Below are positions 50,117-59,076 of a stretch of DNA of 64,000 bases, piece after piece. This DNA comes from an uncultured Clostridia bacterium (lineage in GTDB: Bacteria; Bacillota; Clostridia; Oscillospirales; Ruminococcaceae), in the NCBI GenBank assembly GCA_945910815.1, contig CAMDZD010000007.1:1-64000 (forward strand). The letters are read 5' to 3'. Below the pieces are notes generated by a model. It had not been told where the DNA came from, searched no databases, and worked only from the letters and a program-made list of their open reading frames with translations. The first letter of the stretch is position 1; each line of letters begins with the position of its first letter. A program made the translations under genes and the position numbers.

Positions 50117-50920
50117 TTATTTTCCGAACATTTCGGAGAATACTTTATAATTGCGTTCATCTCTCTTATTGTTTACAAGTACGGGGAAGATTATTTCTTT
50201 AAAGCAGTAATTATAATTTTCACTTATAATTACATCATAGAAAGCCTGTGCAACGATTTCGGGAGGATTTCTGAAAGCTCCGCAACCGAAAGCTCCGAGA
50301 ACTATCGAATCGGCATTGTTATCCATAGCCGACTGAAAAATATTTCTTATTCTTGCCTTGTGAACTTTAAGAAGTGTGTTTGAATCATAGTTGCTGTCGG
50401 TAAGTATCGGAGCGGTTGAGGTTATAATATCGGCTTTGAAGAATTTTTCACGCATTTCCGGAAGAATAGTATCAGTTTTGAAAACTGTCATATCGGGCGA
50501 ATATATTATGCGGTCTGAAAGCCATCTTTTATTATCACATTCCAAGTGATATTTATAAAAAAATTCATCAAATTTCGGATTTGAAATTACAGGGTAAAGG
50601 GTACTGCAACGGCAGAGACATTCCTCCTGAGTAATTGCACCACATTTTACAAGGCCGCCTGCCTCGAAAGGGTCAGCAAAGTTCAGAACGGCAACTTTAT
50701 TGTATTTTTCCGCAAGCGGTTCGGCTACGGCAAGACTTCTGTCGTTTAAAACAGTTATCTTACAGGAATTATAAATCGGTCTTTTATCTGTATGGAATCC
50801 GCAATCGTACATCTTTGAATTTTCTATTCCCGATTCAACAGAATTTTTCAGAACGGGATTATCCTTGCACTGTTTAAGAGTATCGTTGAATATTGCGGTA
50901 AGCTTTTCATAAATAGTCAT
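50117..50920 (-). CDS. Microbial-type PARG, macrodomain-like (TIGR02452 family)
   Basis: A 267-residue protein with the poly(ADP-ribose) glycohydrolase layout: DPFEAGGLVKCGAITQEECLC gives the Gly-Gly loop and the QEE catalytic glutamates (about 85-105), and VLGAFGCGAFRNPP (about 200-215) is the second macrodomain loop. It probably hydrolyses ADP-ribose attached to proteins or other targets. It lies 16 bases after nspC at the end of the polyamine operon. That link is unexplained. Confidence 0.82.
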   Translation of the reverse strand: MTIYEKLTAIFNDTLKQCKDNPVLKNSVESGIENSKMYDCGFHTDKRPIYNSCKITVLNDRSLAVAEPLAEKYNKVAVLNFADPFEAGGLVKCGAITQEECLCRCSTLYPVISNPKFDEFFYKYHLECDNKRWLSDRIIYSPDMTVFKTDTILPEMREKFFKADIITSTAPILTDSNYDSNTLLKVHKARIRNIFQSAMDNNADSIVLGAFGCGAFRNPPEIVAQAFYDVIISENYNYCFKEIIFPVLVNNKRDERNYKVFSEMFGK

Positions 50921-50936
50921 TTTTTATGTCTCCTTT

Positions 50937-52079
50937 TCAAAGTCTTGATTTGAAATCATCATAGCCGAATTTTTTAAGAATTTCCGCAGAACCGTCTGAT
51001 TTAAGAATTGCTATTGACGGCAAGGGCATACCGTTGAATGTGTTGTTTTTTACCATAGAATAAATAGCCATATCCTCAAAAATCAAAGTATCTCCGACTG
51101 AAAGGGGAGTATCAAAGGAATATTCTCCTATAACGTCACCTGCAAGACAGGTCTGAGAGCCAAGACGGTATGAATATTTTTTCTCACCGGATTTTCCCGA
51201 ATGTTTCAGCGGTGGGCGGTAAGGCATTTCAAGAACATCGGGCATATGACAGGCAGCAGAAGTATCAAGAATTGCAATAGGCATATCATTTTCGGTAATA
51301 TCGAGAACTTTTGTTATTAAGTATCCTGCATTGAGTGCGAAAGCCTCACCGGGTTCGAGAAATACTTCAAGATTATATTTATTCTGCATACGTCTGATAC
51401 AGTTTTCAAGGCGTGGAATATCGTAGTCTGAACGTGTAATGTGATGACCTCCGCCGAAATTAATCCATTCCATATTTTTCAGATACTTTCCGAATTTTTC
51501 CTCAACGGTATTGAGAGTAGTTTCCAAATCATCGGAATTTTGTTCGCAAAGTGTGTGAAAATGCAGACCGCTTACGCCTTGCAAATCATCGGGACGGAAA
51601 TTTTTCAGAGTAATTCCGAGTCTTGACTTCGGAGAGCAAGGGTCATAAATTTCGTGACCTTCCTGTGTTGAACATTCAGGATTTATGCGTAATCCTATTT
51701 TTTTCCCTGCTTTCAGAACTTTTTCACGGTACTTGTCAAGCTGGCTGAATGAGTTGAATATAACGTGATTCGAGTATTTCACAATTTCGTCAAATTCACT
51801 TTCACGGTATCCGGCAGAAAATACGTGATTTTCCTTTCCCATACATTCAAATCCGAGACGTGCCTCATAAAGACCGCTTGACGCTGTACCGCTTACATAC
51901 TGAGCTATAAGCGGATAGAGATGATAGCAGGAAAATGCTTTTTGTGCGAGAAGTATTTTACAGCCTGTACGTTCTTCAACACCGTGAAGAATTTCAAGAT
52001 TCTGAATAAGCTTTTTTTCATCGATTATATAGCACGGAGTTTCAAAATCGGGATTGTTTCTGATAAAATTTTCAATCAT
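50937..52079 (-). CDS. nspC: Carboxynorspermidine/carboxyspermidine decarboxylase
   Basis: A 380-residue PLP enzyme of the alanine-racemase fold group. The PLP Lys is in ILLAQKAFSCYHLYPL, with SGLYEARLG, LGLRINPE-like GLRINPEC, FGGGHHITR and AGDVIGEYSF. It removes CO2 from carboxyspermidine or carboxynorspermidine, the last step of the aspartate-semialdehyde route to spermidine. Its partner dehydrogenase is four genes upstream (53326). AGAGGTG precedes the ATG. Confidence 0.93.
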   Translation of the reverse strand: MIENFIRNNPDFETPCYIIDEKKLIQNLEILHGVEERTGCKILLAQKAFSCYHLYPLIAQYVSGTASSGLYEARLGFECMGKENHVFSAGYRESEFDEIVKYSNHVIFNSFSQLDKYREKVLKAGKKIGLRINPECSTQEGHEIYDPCSPKSRLGITLKNFRPDDLQGVSGLHFHTLCEQNSDDLETTLNTVEEKFGKYLKNMEWINFGGGHHITRSDYDIPRLENCIRRMQNKYNLEVFLEPGEAFALNAGYLITKVLDITENDMPIAILDTSAACHMPDVLEMPYRPPLKHSGKSGEKKYSYRLGSQTCLAGDVIGEYSFDTPLSVGDTLIFEDMAIYSMVKNNTFNGMPLPSIAILKSDGSAEILKKFGYDDFKSRL

Positions 52080-52116
52080 ATTTTCACCTCTTATTTTAAT
52101 TTTAAATTATATATTT

Positions 52117-52146
52117 ATGGGCGGATAAATTCCGCCCATTTTTTAT
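52117..52146 (+). terminator. Hairpin between the 52143 gene and nspC
   Basis: ATGGGCGGA/TCCGCCCAT stem with TTTTTT after it in the plus direction. In the operon direction (minus) no U tract follows, so it probably stabilises or processes the mRNA. Confidence 0.6.
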
Positions 52147-52790
52147 GAATATCTCAGATATTTCAAGCTTTTGTATTCGTAATCGGGAACTTTCCGGAAA
52201 AACATTTTTTCTCTGAAATCCGATTTTTCGCAGTTTATTATATTTAAGGTATGAAGTCCGTAATACCATATGCCGGTATCGTGTTCAACGATTCTTTCGT
52301 TGAAAATAATTCTGCCATATTCATTTTTATGGAGTCTGAAAGCTGTTTCGTAAATTCTGTCAGTATAGCTGAAAGGAGATTTTTTATCTGTATATGATTC
52401 ATTATGTCCGTGACGTTTCGGACAGCCGAAAGAAAAATTCTCATCGCAGAACATTATTTTATATATATTATCATCTTTTGAAATGCGTATATTCGGGATA
52501 AGATTGTGATAATTCCAGAAAGTATCACGCTTTCCCTCCGTAAAAATTTCGTTGCCGAATTTTCTGAACTTTTCGCCGTAAAGCTTTAATCCGTCAGTTT
52601 TCTGCCAGTATGCAAGAGACTGCAAAAGCACTTCGCATTCAAGCATTTTACTGCTGTTTATTTCTTTCGGATAGAAATCTGCGGGCTTTGGATTTATAGG
52701 AGCAAATTTAAGGGAATTTCTTGAATTAGCATAATTTGCGTAGCGGACATCTTTATAATAATAAACTGAAATATATTGTATAAAAAGCAT
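52143..52790 (-). CDS. Conserved-looking hypothetical protein in the polyamine operon
   Basis: A 215-residue soluble protein rich in Tyr, Phe and Asn, not recognised. Notable stretches are DTFWNYHNLIPNI, GCPKRHGHNES and HDTGIWYYGLH. It has no signal peptide, membrane helix or known motif. Its ATG overlaps the stop of the preceding gene (TAATG), so it is translationally coupled. Function unknown. Confidence 0.65.
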   Translation of the reverse strand: MLFIQYISVYYYKDVRYANYANSRNSLKFAPINPKPADFYPKEINSSKMLECEVLLQSLAYWQKTDGLKLYGEKFRKFGNEIFTEGKRDTFWNYHNLIPNIRISKDDNIYKIMFCDENFSFGCPKRHGHNESYTDKKSPFSYTDRIYETAFRLHKNEYGRIIFNERIVEHDTGIWYYGLHTLNIINCEKSDFREKMFFRKVPDYEYKSLKYLRYS

Positions 52791-53101
52791 TACACAAATT
52801 TAACGGCAGTACCGTATGCAATAACTTCCGCAGCCCCCTGCATAATTGCAGATGACGCATAGCGGATATTTACAATAGCATCTGCACCGAGTTTTTCAGC
52901 TTCCTGAACCATTCTCTTTGTAGCGATAGCACGTGCTTCGTTCATCATTTCATTATATTCCTTGAGTTCACCGCCTACAATAGTTTTAAAGCTGGACATA
53001 ATATCCTTTCCGACGTGCTTTGACTGAATGGTTGAACCCTTGACAAGTCCAAGCATTTCGAGATTTTTTCCGGAGATATAATCAGTATTTACTAATATCA
53101 T
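52790..53101 (-). CDS. YbjQ/UPF0145 family protein
   Basis: A 103-residue protein of the UPF0145 family (MILVNTDYISGKN at the start, ATKRMVQEAEKLGADAIVNIRY, EVIAYGTAVKF at the end). Homologues assemble into pentamers and some annotations call them heavy-metal binding, without proof. The ATG at 53101 follows GAAGGTGAAG. Its start lies within the end of the small membrane-protein gene. Confidence 0.85.
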   Translation of the reverse strand: MILVNTDYISGKNLEMLGLVKGSTIQSKHVGKDIMSSFKTIVGGELKEYNEMMNEARAIATKRMVQEAEKLGADAIVNIRYASSAIMQGAAEVIAYGTAVKFV

Positions 53102-53312
53102 CGTCTTCACCTTCTTCTATTTCGTTTATTCTTTCAATGAGAGTGTATATTGAAACCGCAATACCGCTGAGTGCAATCAGAGCAAAAATTATACCAACAA
53201 TTCCCATTGAACATACTGAAAGCAGACACATAACTGCATAGATTACGAGATACAAAACAAGTATCACCGTAATTACAACAGGAGCAACAATTTTTTTATT
53301 ATGTTTTTTCAT
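53082..53312 (-). CDS. Small two-helix membrane protein
   Basis: A 76-residue protein with two membrane helices (about 8-35 and 38-58) and an acidic tail (INEIEEGEDDDISKY). The ATG at 53312 lies 14 bases after the dehydrogenase stop and has only a weak ribosome site, so translation is probably coupled. It overlaps the YbjQ gene by 20 bases. Function unknown. Confidence 0.65.
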   Translation of the reverse strand: MKKHNKKIVAPVVITVILVLYLVIYAVMCLLSVCSMGIVGIIFALIALSGIAVSIYTLIERINEIEEGEDDDISKY

Positions 53313-53325
53313 AATGGAATTTTTA

Positions 53326-54528
53326 TTAATCAACAAGAACAGGGTTGAAATCTTCTTCCCATGGCAGACCCCATTTATTAAGAGCGTCCATAAACGGGTC
53401 GGGGTCAAATTCCTCGATATTGTAAACGCCTGCTTTATTCCACTGACCTGTCATAATCATCATAGCACCAATCATAGCTGGTACGCCTGTTGTATAGGAT
53501 ATAGCCTGTGAACCGACTTCCTTGTAACATTCCTGATGGTCGCATATATTGTAGAGGTAGTAGTTTTTGTCCTTGCCGTCCTTTTTACCTCTGAAAATAC
53601 AGCCTATATTGGTCTTGCCGACAGTTCTCGCACCGAGTGTTGCAGGGTCTGGGAGTACGGCTTTAAGGAACTGGAGCGGAACTATTTCCTTACCCTCGTA
53701 CATAATAGGTTCAATGGAAGTCATACCGACATCTTCAAGGCATTTGAGATGTGTTAAATAGCTCTGACCGAATGTCATAAAGAAACGTATTCTCTTTATA
53801 CCCTTTATATTGAGTGCAAGGGATTCGAGTTCCTCGTGGTGGAGCAGATACATATCCTTTTCGCCGACACCCTTGAAATTGTAAACACGCTTGATTTCCA
53901 TAGGTTCAGTTTCAACCCATTTGCCGTCCTCGATATAGCTTCCTTTAGCAGATACTTCACGGATATTTATTTCGGGATTGAAGTTAGTGGCGAACGGATA
54001 GCCGTGGTCACCGCCGTTGCAGTCGAGAATATCAATATAGTTGATTTCATCAAACTGGTGCTTCATAGCGTATGCGGAGAATACTCCGGTAACTCCGGGG
54101 TCGAATCCGCTTCCGAGAAGTGCAGTGATACCGGCTTTTTCAAATTTTTCACGGTATGCCCACTGCCATTTGTATTCAAATTTTGCAGTATCAAGCGGTT
54201 CATAGTTGGCAGTATCAACATAGTGAGTTTTAGTAGCAAGACAAGCATCCATAATAGTCAAATCCTGATAAGGCAGTGCAAGGTTAAGAACTACATCAGG
54301 CTTATAAGAATTTATAAGAGCGACAAGCTCATCGACGTTATCAGCGTTTACCTGTGCAGTTTCGATTACTGTCTTAGTAGTCGGCTGGAGCTTTTCCTTA
54401 AGAGCGTCGCACTTTGATTTAGTACGGCTTGCAATCATAATTTCCTCGAAAACTTCGCTGTTCTGACAGCACTTGTGAATTGCTACTGAGGCTACTCCGC
54501 CACAGCCGATAATTATACATTTTCCCAT
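53326..54528 (-). CDS. Carboxynorspermidine (carboxyspermidine) dehydrogenase
   Basis: A 400-residue saccharopine-dehydrogenase-like enzyme: the Rossmann loop IIIGCGGVASVAIHKC, LALPYQDLTIMDACLATKTHYVDTANYE and GSGFDPGVTGVFSAYA. In polyamine clusters it condenses putrescine with aspartate semialdehyde and reduces the imine to carboxyspermidine. The operon context with nspC and speB supports this over lysine metabolism. AAAGGAGAA precedes the ATG. Confidence 0.92.
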   Translation of the reverse strand: MGKCIIIGCGGVASVAIHKCCQNSEVFEEIMIASRTKSKCDALKEKLQPTTKTVIETAQVNADNVDELVALINSYKPDVVLNLALPYQDLTIMDACLATKTHYVDTANYEPLDTAKFEYKWQWAYREKFEKAGITALLGSGFDPGVTGVFSAYAMKHQFDEINYIDILDCNGGDHGYPFATNFNPEINIREVSAKGSYIEDGKWVETEPMEIKRVYNFKGVGEKDMYLLHHEELESLALNIKGIKRIRFFMTFGQSYLTHLKCLEDVGMTSIEPIMYEGKEIVPLQFLKAVLPDPATLGARTVGKTNIGCIFRGKKDGKDKNYYLYNICDHQECYKEVGSQAISYTTGVPAMIGAMMIMTGQWNKAGVYNIEEFDPDPFMDALNKWGLPWEEDFNPVLVD

Positions 54529-54565
54529 TTTTTAACATTCTCCTTTATATTTATTTTGTATTATT

Positions 54566-54628
54566 CGGGGACTCCGTCCCCGTACCCCTGCAAGCCTTTT
54601 GAAAAAGGCTTGACCGAAAACTTTTTGA
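54566..54628. repeat. REP-like double hairpin
   Basis: Two adjacent palindromes: CGGGGACTCCGTCCCCG (54566-54582) and CAAGCCTTTTGAAAAAGGCTTG (54591-54612), then ACCGAAAACTTTTTG. The GC-rich make-up differs from its surroundings. It resembles dispersed intergenic repeats of this bacterial group and lies between speB and the dehydrogenase. Confidence 0.65.
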
Positions 54629-54634
54629 TTTTGT

Positions 54635-55486
54635 TTATGATAATGCAAGCAGAATTTCTCTTATAAGCTTGCAAGCAACGGCAGTGGAAACTCCTGACTG
54701 GTCATACTGCGGACTAAGTTCATTTACATCACAGCCGACTATATCAAGCTTACTGCATACAAGAGTAAGAGCCTTGCGGAGTTCATCAAAGGAAACTCCT
54801 CCGGCTTCGGGAGTACCTGTACCGGCAAATATTGACGGGTCAAGGACATCAAGGTCAACAGTGAGGTAGATATTTTTGCCTTTGAGCTTATCGGTAATTT
54901 CTTCAAGAGTGTTGAGATTAAATTTATTCATATAGGTATGCTTTTCAGCGAATTTAAATTCATCTCTGTCACCGCTTCTTATACCGAACTGAAAAATATG
55001 ACCGTCACCGACAATTTCGTGACATCTTCTTAAAACGCAGGCGTGTGAAAGTTTCTGACCAAGATAGTCGTCACGCAAATCGGCGTGTGCATCAAAGTGA
55101 ACTATATGCAAATCGGAATATCTTTCAGCTGTTGCACGGACTGAACCGAGAGTCACAAGATGTTCACCGCCAATCATAAAGGGGATTTTTCCGTCATTTA
55201 AAATAGTTTCGGAACGTTCTTTAATATCAGCAAGAACTTTTTCGGTATCTCCGAAAGGAAGTTCCAAATCTCCGCTGTCAAAGTAAGAATAATCAAGCAT
55301 ATCCTTATCCTGATAGGGACTGTATGTTTCAATTCCGAAAGATTCGTTTCTTATTGCAGAAGGTGCAAAACGAGTACCGGGGCGGAAGCTTGTAGTACCG
55401 TCAAATCCCGCACCGAAAAGAATTATATTTGCGTCTGCATATTCGGAATCACAGGCGATAAAAGTCTGTATATTTTTATTCAACAT
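54635..55486 (-). CDS. speB: Agmatinase
   Basis: A 283-residue ureohydrolase that splits agmatine into putrescine and urea. The Mn-binding motifs are complete: GGEHLVTLG, FDAHADLRDDY, SHACVLRR and VDLDVLDPS. It overlaps the end of speE by 11 bases. It links SpeA (agmatine) to the two aminopropyl routes in the operon. Confidence 0.94.
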   Translation of the reverse strand: MLNKNIQTFIACDSEYADANIILFGAGFDGTTSFRPGTRFAPSAIRNESFGIETYSPYQDKDMLDYSYFDSGDLELPFGDTEKVLADIKERSETILNDGKIPFMIGGEHLVTLGSVRATAERYSDLHIVHFDAHADLRDDYLGQKLSHACVLRRCHEIVGDGHIFQFGIRSGDRDEFKFAEKHTYMNKFNLNTLEEITDKLKGKNIYLTVDLDVLDPSIFAGTGTPEAGGVSFDELRKALTLVCSKLDIVGCDVNELSPQYDQSGVSTAVACKLIREILLALS

Positions 55487-56327
55487 CTCTCAAAAGCTCC
55501 TCTACATAGTTTGGAAGTGCAAACGCACCTATATGAAGTCTTGGGTTATAGTATTTTGTTTTAAGTCCGAGCATACTCCATTTAGTGCCGTTGTAATCGT
55601 TAGTGGGGTGATATTTCTTTGAAGCGAATCCGAAAAGCCAGTGACCTGACGGGTATGTAGGAATATGAGCCTGATATACTTTACTAATCGGGAAACTCTC
55701 GACAATACGCTTATGAGACCTCTGCATAGCGGAAGCGTCTTCCGCATAGAAAGGACTTTCGTGCTGATTTACCATAATACCGTCATCTTTGAGAGCCTTG
55801 AAACAACTGCCGTAAAATTCCTTAGTGAAAAGACCTTCGCCGGGGCCAAAGGGGTCAGTTGAATCGACTATGATAATATCATATTCGTTTTCGCATTTTC
55901 TGATAAACTTAACGCCGTCTTCATAGAATATATTAAGACGTGGGTCATCGAATCTGCAAGCCGTAGTAGGTAAGTACTGTTTGCTGACTTCAACAACGAG
56001 TTCATCAATTTCGACTAAGTCTATTCGTTCGACAGCGGGGTATCTTGTAAGCTCTCTCACGACTCCTCCGTCACCTGCACCGATTACAAGAATATTTTTC
56101 GGATTGGGGTGTACAGCCATAGGAGTGTGAGTAATCATTTCGTGATAAATAAATTCGTCCTTTTCAGTAAGCATCATATAGCCGTCAAGTGTCAGAAATC
56201 TTCCGAATTCCTTTGAGTCGAAAACGTCAATACGCTGAAATTCGCTGAATCCGCTGTATAACTGACGGTCAACCCTGATTGAAAATTTTACATTCGGCGT
56301 ATGACGTTCCGTGAACCATAATTCCAT
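55476..56327 (-). CDS. speE: Spermidine synthase
   Basis: A 283-residue aminopropyltransferase with the Rossmann GAGDGGVVREL, DLVEIDELVVEVS, and DSTDPFGPGEGLF (catalytic Asp). The N-terminus reads ELWFTERHTPNVKFSIRV. It moves the aminopropyl group from decarboxylated S-adenosylmethionine (made by SpeD) to putrescine. Confidence 0.95.
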   Translation of the reverse strand: MELWFTERHTPNVKFSIRVDRQLYSGFSEFQRIDVFDSKEFGRFLTLDGYMMLTEKDEFIYHEMITHTPMAVHPNPKNILVIGAGDGGVVRELTRYPAVERIDLVEIDELVVEVSKQYLPTTACRFDDPRLNIFYEDGVKFIRKCENEYDIIIVDSTDPFGPGEGLFTKEFYGSCFKALKDDGIMVNQHESPFYAEDASAMQRSHKRIVESFPISKVYQAHIPTYPSGHWLFGFASKKYHPTNDYNGTKWSMLGLKTKYYNPRLHIGAFALPNYVEELLRDVE

Positions 56328-56343
56328 AAGTTACCTCCATATA

Positions 56344-56706
56344 TTAATTTGCTTTTTCGGGTGTACGGCATTCGTGTTTTTCGTAGTAGCCTATTAACTC
56401 ACCATTTTCATCACGCAGAGCAATCATATAGACATCTTTGTTTTCCTTTGGATTGTGAAAAGTAAAAATTCTGTTGTTGTTTTTATTCTGTCCGAACCAT
56501 TTGACAGTATTTATAATTTTTTCATTTGAATCGGAGTTATGACAGTCAAGAAGGGATTTCCCTACAAGATTTTTACCGCCCCTTTTTGAATATCTTTCAC
56601 ACGCACTCGGATTCATATACACAATAATGTGATTTATATCGCATATAACAACGGGGGCAATATCGGAGTCGATAACGCTTTTAAAAAATGCTGAAAGTTC
56701 TATCAT
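56344..56706 (-). CDS. Small PAS-domain protein
   Basis: A 120-residue single PAS domain (VICDINHIIVYMNPSACERYSKRGG, LVGKSLLDCHN, FHNPKENKDVYMIALRDENGELIGYYE) without an output domain. It resembles haem- or redox-sensing PAS proteins, but no ligand is evident. Lying between speA and speE in the same direction, it may sense something relevant to polyamine synthesis. AAAGGAGAA precedes the ATG. Confidence 0.82.
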   Translation of the reverse strand: MIELSAFFKSVIDSDIAPVVICDINHIIVYMNPSACERYSKRGGKNLVGKSLLDCHNSDSNEKIINTVKWFGQNKNNNRIFTFHNPKENKDVYMIALRDENGELIGYYEKHECRTPEKAN

Positions 56707-56737
56707 ATAAATTCTCCTTTTTAATATTGTAAACGTG

Positions 56738-56852
56738 TGACGGGTTGTGACGGGTTTTTCTATATTATCGTATAAAAATTTTTGATTTCTGTATCATATA
56801 TAAAAATATATATAAGTTATGGAAATACCCGTCATACCCGTCACGTCCGTCA
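56738..56852. repeat. Inverted clusters of TGACGGG units
   Basis: Two TGACGGG units on the plus strand (56738-56744, 56748-56754) face three on the minus strand (CCCGTCA at 56828 and 56837, TCCGTCA at 56846; period nine). The clusters can pair as a long stem enclosing about 70 AT-rich bases, in the gap between speA and the PAS gene. Confidence 0.7.
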
Positions 56853-56871
56853 CACTTATCTGATTTCAGGT

Positions 56872-58314
56872 TTATTTCAGAACGTTCAGACGTTCGATGT
56901 TAATATCCTCCGTGCCTGTCATAGAACAGCCTTTCTCTTTTGCGTATTTTATATACTTTATTATATCCATAGTAATAAGCTCACCGGGAGCGAGAATAGG
57001 TATTCCGGGGGGATAGCACATAACAAATTCCGTACATATTTTTCCGCAGGTTTCATCGAGAGGAAGTGAAATCTTATCGGCATAGAAAGCCTTTCGGGGA
57101 GTTTCAGCAACGATTGGATTTATATATTCCTGCGAGAGCATACCAGCCTTTGATTTTCCGAAACGTCTGCGGATTTCAGACAATGCACTTATAAGTCTTT
57201 CAATATCCTGTTTTCTGTCGCCTACTGAAAGGTATGCGAGAATATTTCCTATATCACCAAATTCAATCTGAATATCGTATTCGTCACGGAGTAAATCATA
57301 AACCTCAATTCCGGCAAGACCTACGGGTAGAGTATGTATTGAAAGCTTTGATATATCGAAATCGAAAATGCTGTCACCGTTAATAAGCTCTTTGGAGTAG
57401 GCATAGTAACCGCCTATTGAATTTATTTCTGAACGTGCATATTCAGCCATTTCGACTGTTTTGGCAAAAATTTCCTTTCCGTGAAGTGCAAGACGTTTTC
57501 TCGAAATATCAAGGCTTGAAAGCAGAAGATATGATGCACTTGTAGTCTGGGTAAGATTTATAATCTGACGCATATAATCAGAATTTATCTTTTCTCCCAT
57601 TAAAAGAAATGAACTTTGAGTGAGACTTCCGCCCGACTTGTGCATACTTACGGAGGCAATATCCGCACCGGCTTTCATAGCGGTAATCGGGAAATTATCC
57701 CCGAAATAAAAATGCGTTCCGTGAGCCTCGTCAACGAGTACAAGCATATTGTGAGCGTGAGCGATTTCGGTAATTTTTTTCAAATCGGAGCATATTCCGT
57801 AATAGGTCGGATTGTTGACGAGTACGGCTTTTGCATCGGGATTTTCCTCGATAGCTTTTTTTACCTGTTCAACGGACATTCCGAGAGCTATTCCGAGCTG
57901 ATTATTGACATCGGGATTTACATAAACGGGAACGGCATTGCATAAAATAAGAGAGTTTATAGCACTTCTGTGAACGTTTCGGGGGAGAATGATTTTGTCA
58001 CCGTCTTTGCAGGCGTACATAATCATACTCTGAACAGCAGAAGTAGTTCCGCCGACCATAAAAAATGCGTGGGAAGCTCCGAAAGCTTCGGAGGCAATAT
58101 CCTCCGCCTCTCTTATTACCGAAACGGGGTGACATAAATTATCAAGAGGTTTCATAGAATTTACGTCAACGTCCATACAGCTCTGACCGAGAAATTCCGT
58201 AAGTTCCTTGTTGCCTCTGCCACGCTTATGACCGGGGACATCAAAGGGAACTACTCTCATTCTTTTAAATTTCTGTAATGCTTCATATATAGGAGCGTCA
58301 TTCTGATTAAGCAT
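56872..58314 (-). CDS. speA: Arginine decarboxylase, Orn/Lys/Arg decarboxylase class I
   Basis: A 480-residue fold-type I PLP enzyme of the Bacillus SpeA type. Motifs: DVPGHKRGRGN, GGTTSAVQSMI, VDEAHGTHFYFG and SVSMHKSGGSLTQSS with the PLP Lys. In context with speB it probably makes agmatine from arginine, though lysine or ornithine activity cannot be excluded. It starts one base after the speD stop. Confidence 0.92.
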   Translation of the reverse strand: MLNQNDAPIYEALQKFKRMRVVPFDVPGHKRGRGNKELTEFLGQSCMDVDVNSMKPLDNLCHPVSVIREAEDIASEAFGASHAFFMVGGTTSAVQSMIMYACKDGDKIILPRNVHRSAINSLILCNAVPVYVNPDVNNQLGIALGMSVEQVKKAIEENPDAKAVLVNNPTYYGICSDLKKITEIAHAHNMLVLVDEAHGTHFYFGDNFPITAMKAGADIASVSMHKSGGSLTQSSFLLMGEKINSDYMRQIINLTQTTSASYLLLSSLDISRKRLALHGKEIFAKTVEMAEYARSEINSIGGYYAYSKELINGDSIFDFDISKLSIHTLPVGLAGIEVYDLLRDEYDIQIEFGDIGNILAYLSVGDRKQDIERLISALSEIRRRFGKSKAGMLSQEYINPIVAETPRKAFYADKISLPLDETCGKICTEFVMCYPPGIPILAPGELITMDIIKYIKYAKEKGCSMTGTEDINIERLNVLK

Positions 58315-59076
58315 TCAATAAACATTCCTTCCGCTGAAAATTTCAATCATTTCACGTCTTAAAGCCGTGCTTATATCAAGTCTTGTATGGGGTGGGAGTT
58401 CATCAATATCGGTATTGAAAAGATAATTCTGAAGATACATTTCTTTGATAATCATTTTAGTATGAAAAATATTAGCCTGATATACATTTATATCCATAGC
58501 ATCATATGCACGCAGGATTTCGTCATCTATATAATCCTGAATAGAAGTTATATGGTGGTCTATAAAGAGTTTTTCGCCGTCAACATTTCTTGTAAAGCCT
58601 CTTACACGGTAATCCATAGTAATTATATCGGAATCAAAACTGCCTATAAGGTAGTCAAGAGCAGTAAGAGGAGTAATTTTTCCGCAGGTAGCTACATCTA
58701 TATCGACTCTGAAAGTAGCTATACTGTTATGTGGGTGAAATTCGGGATAGGTGTGAACAGTAACATGGCTTTTATCAAGATGGGCAATAATTTCTTTGCT
58801 ATTAGCCGGAATCATAGTATCATCAGCAATCAGGAAAGTAGCTGATGCACCCTGAGGGTCATAATCCTGTCTTGAAACGCTTAAAATCTGAGCTCCAATC
58901 ATTTCGGTGACGTGAGTCATAATATCTGTTATACGTTCGGAGTTATACTGTTCATCGATATATGCGATATAATCCTTTTGTTCCTTTGGAGTTTTTGCAT
59001 AGCAGACATCATATATATTGAAGCTGAGAGATTTTGTAAGGTTATTGAATCCATATAGCTTGAGTTTATTTTCCAT
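58315..59076 (-). CDS. speD: S-adenosylmethionine decarboxylase proenzyme
   Basis: A 253-residue E. coli-type SpeD. It self-cleaves to form a pyruvoyl group; the Lys-Ser cleavage site is visible in [18 protein letters not shown]. Other motifs are [12 protein letters not shown] at the start, [16 protein letters not shown] and DYRVRGFTR. The ATG at 59076 follows GAGGTG and matches the E. coli start; a longer reading from 59169 would run through the terminator hairpin. It is first in the polyamine operon, behind an attenuator-like leader. Confidence 0.94.
   Translation of the reverse strand: MENKLKLYGFNNLTKSLSFNIYDVCYAKTPKEQKDYIAYIDEQYNSERITDIMTHVTEMIGAQILSVSRQDYDPQGASATFLIADDTMIPANSKEIIAHLDKSHVTVHTYPEFHPHNSIATFRVDIDVATCGKITPLTALDYLIGSFDSDIITMDYRVRGFTRNVDGEKLFIDHHITSIQDYIDDEILRAYDAMDINVYQANIFHTKMIIKEMYLQNYLFNTDIDELPPHTRLDISTALRREMIEIFSGRNVY

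Noticed and set aside
53836..54417. 193-codon plus-strand frame opposite the carboxynorspermidine dehydrogenase
   Set aside because: It is entirely antisense to a well-supported gene and has no initiation signal.
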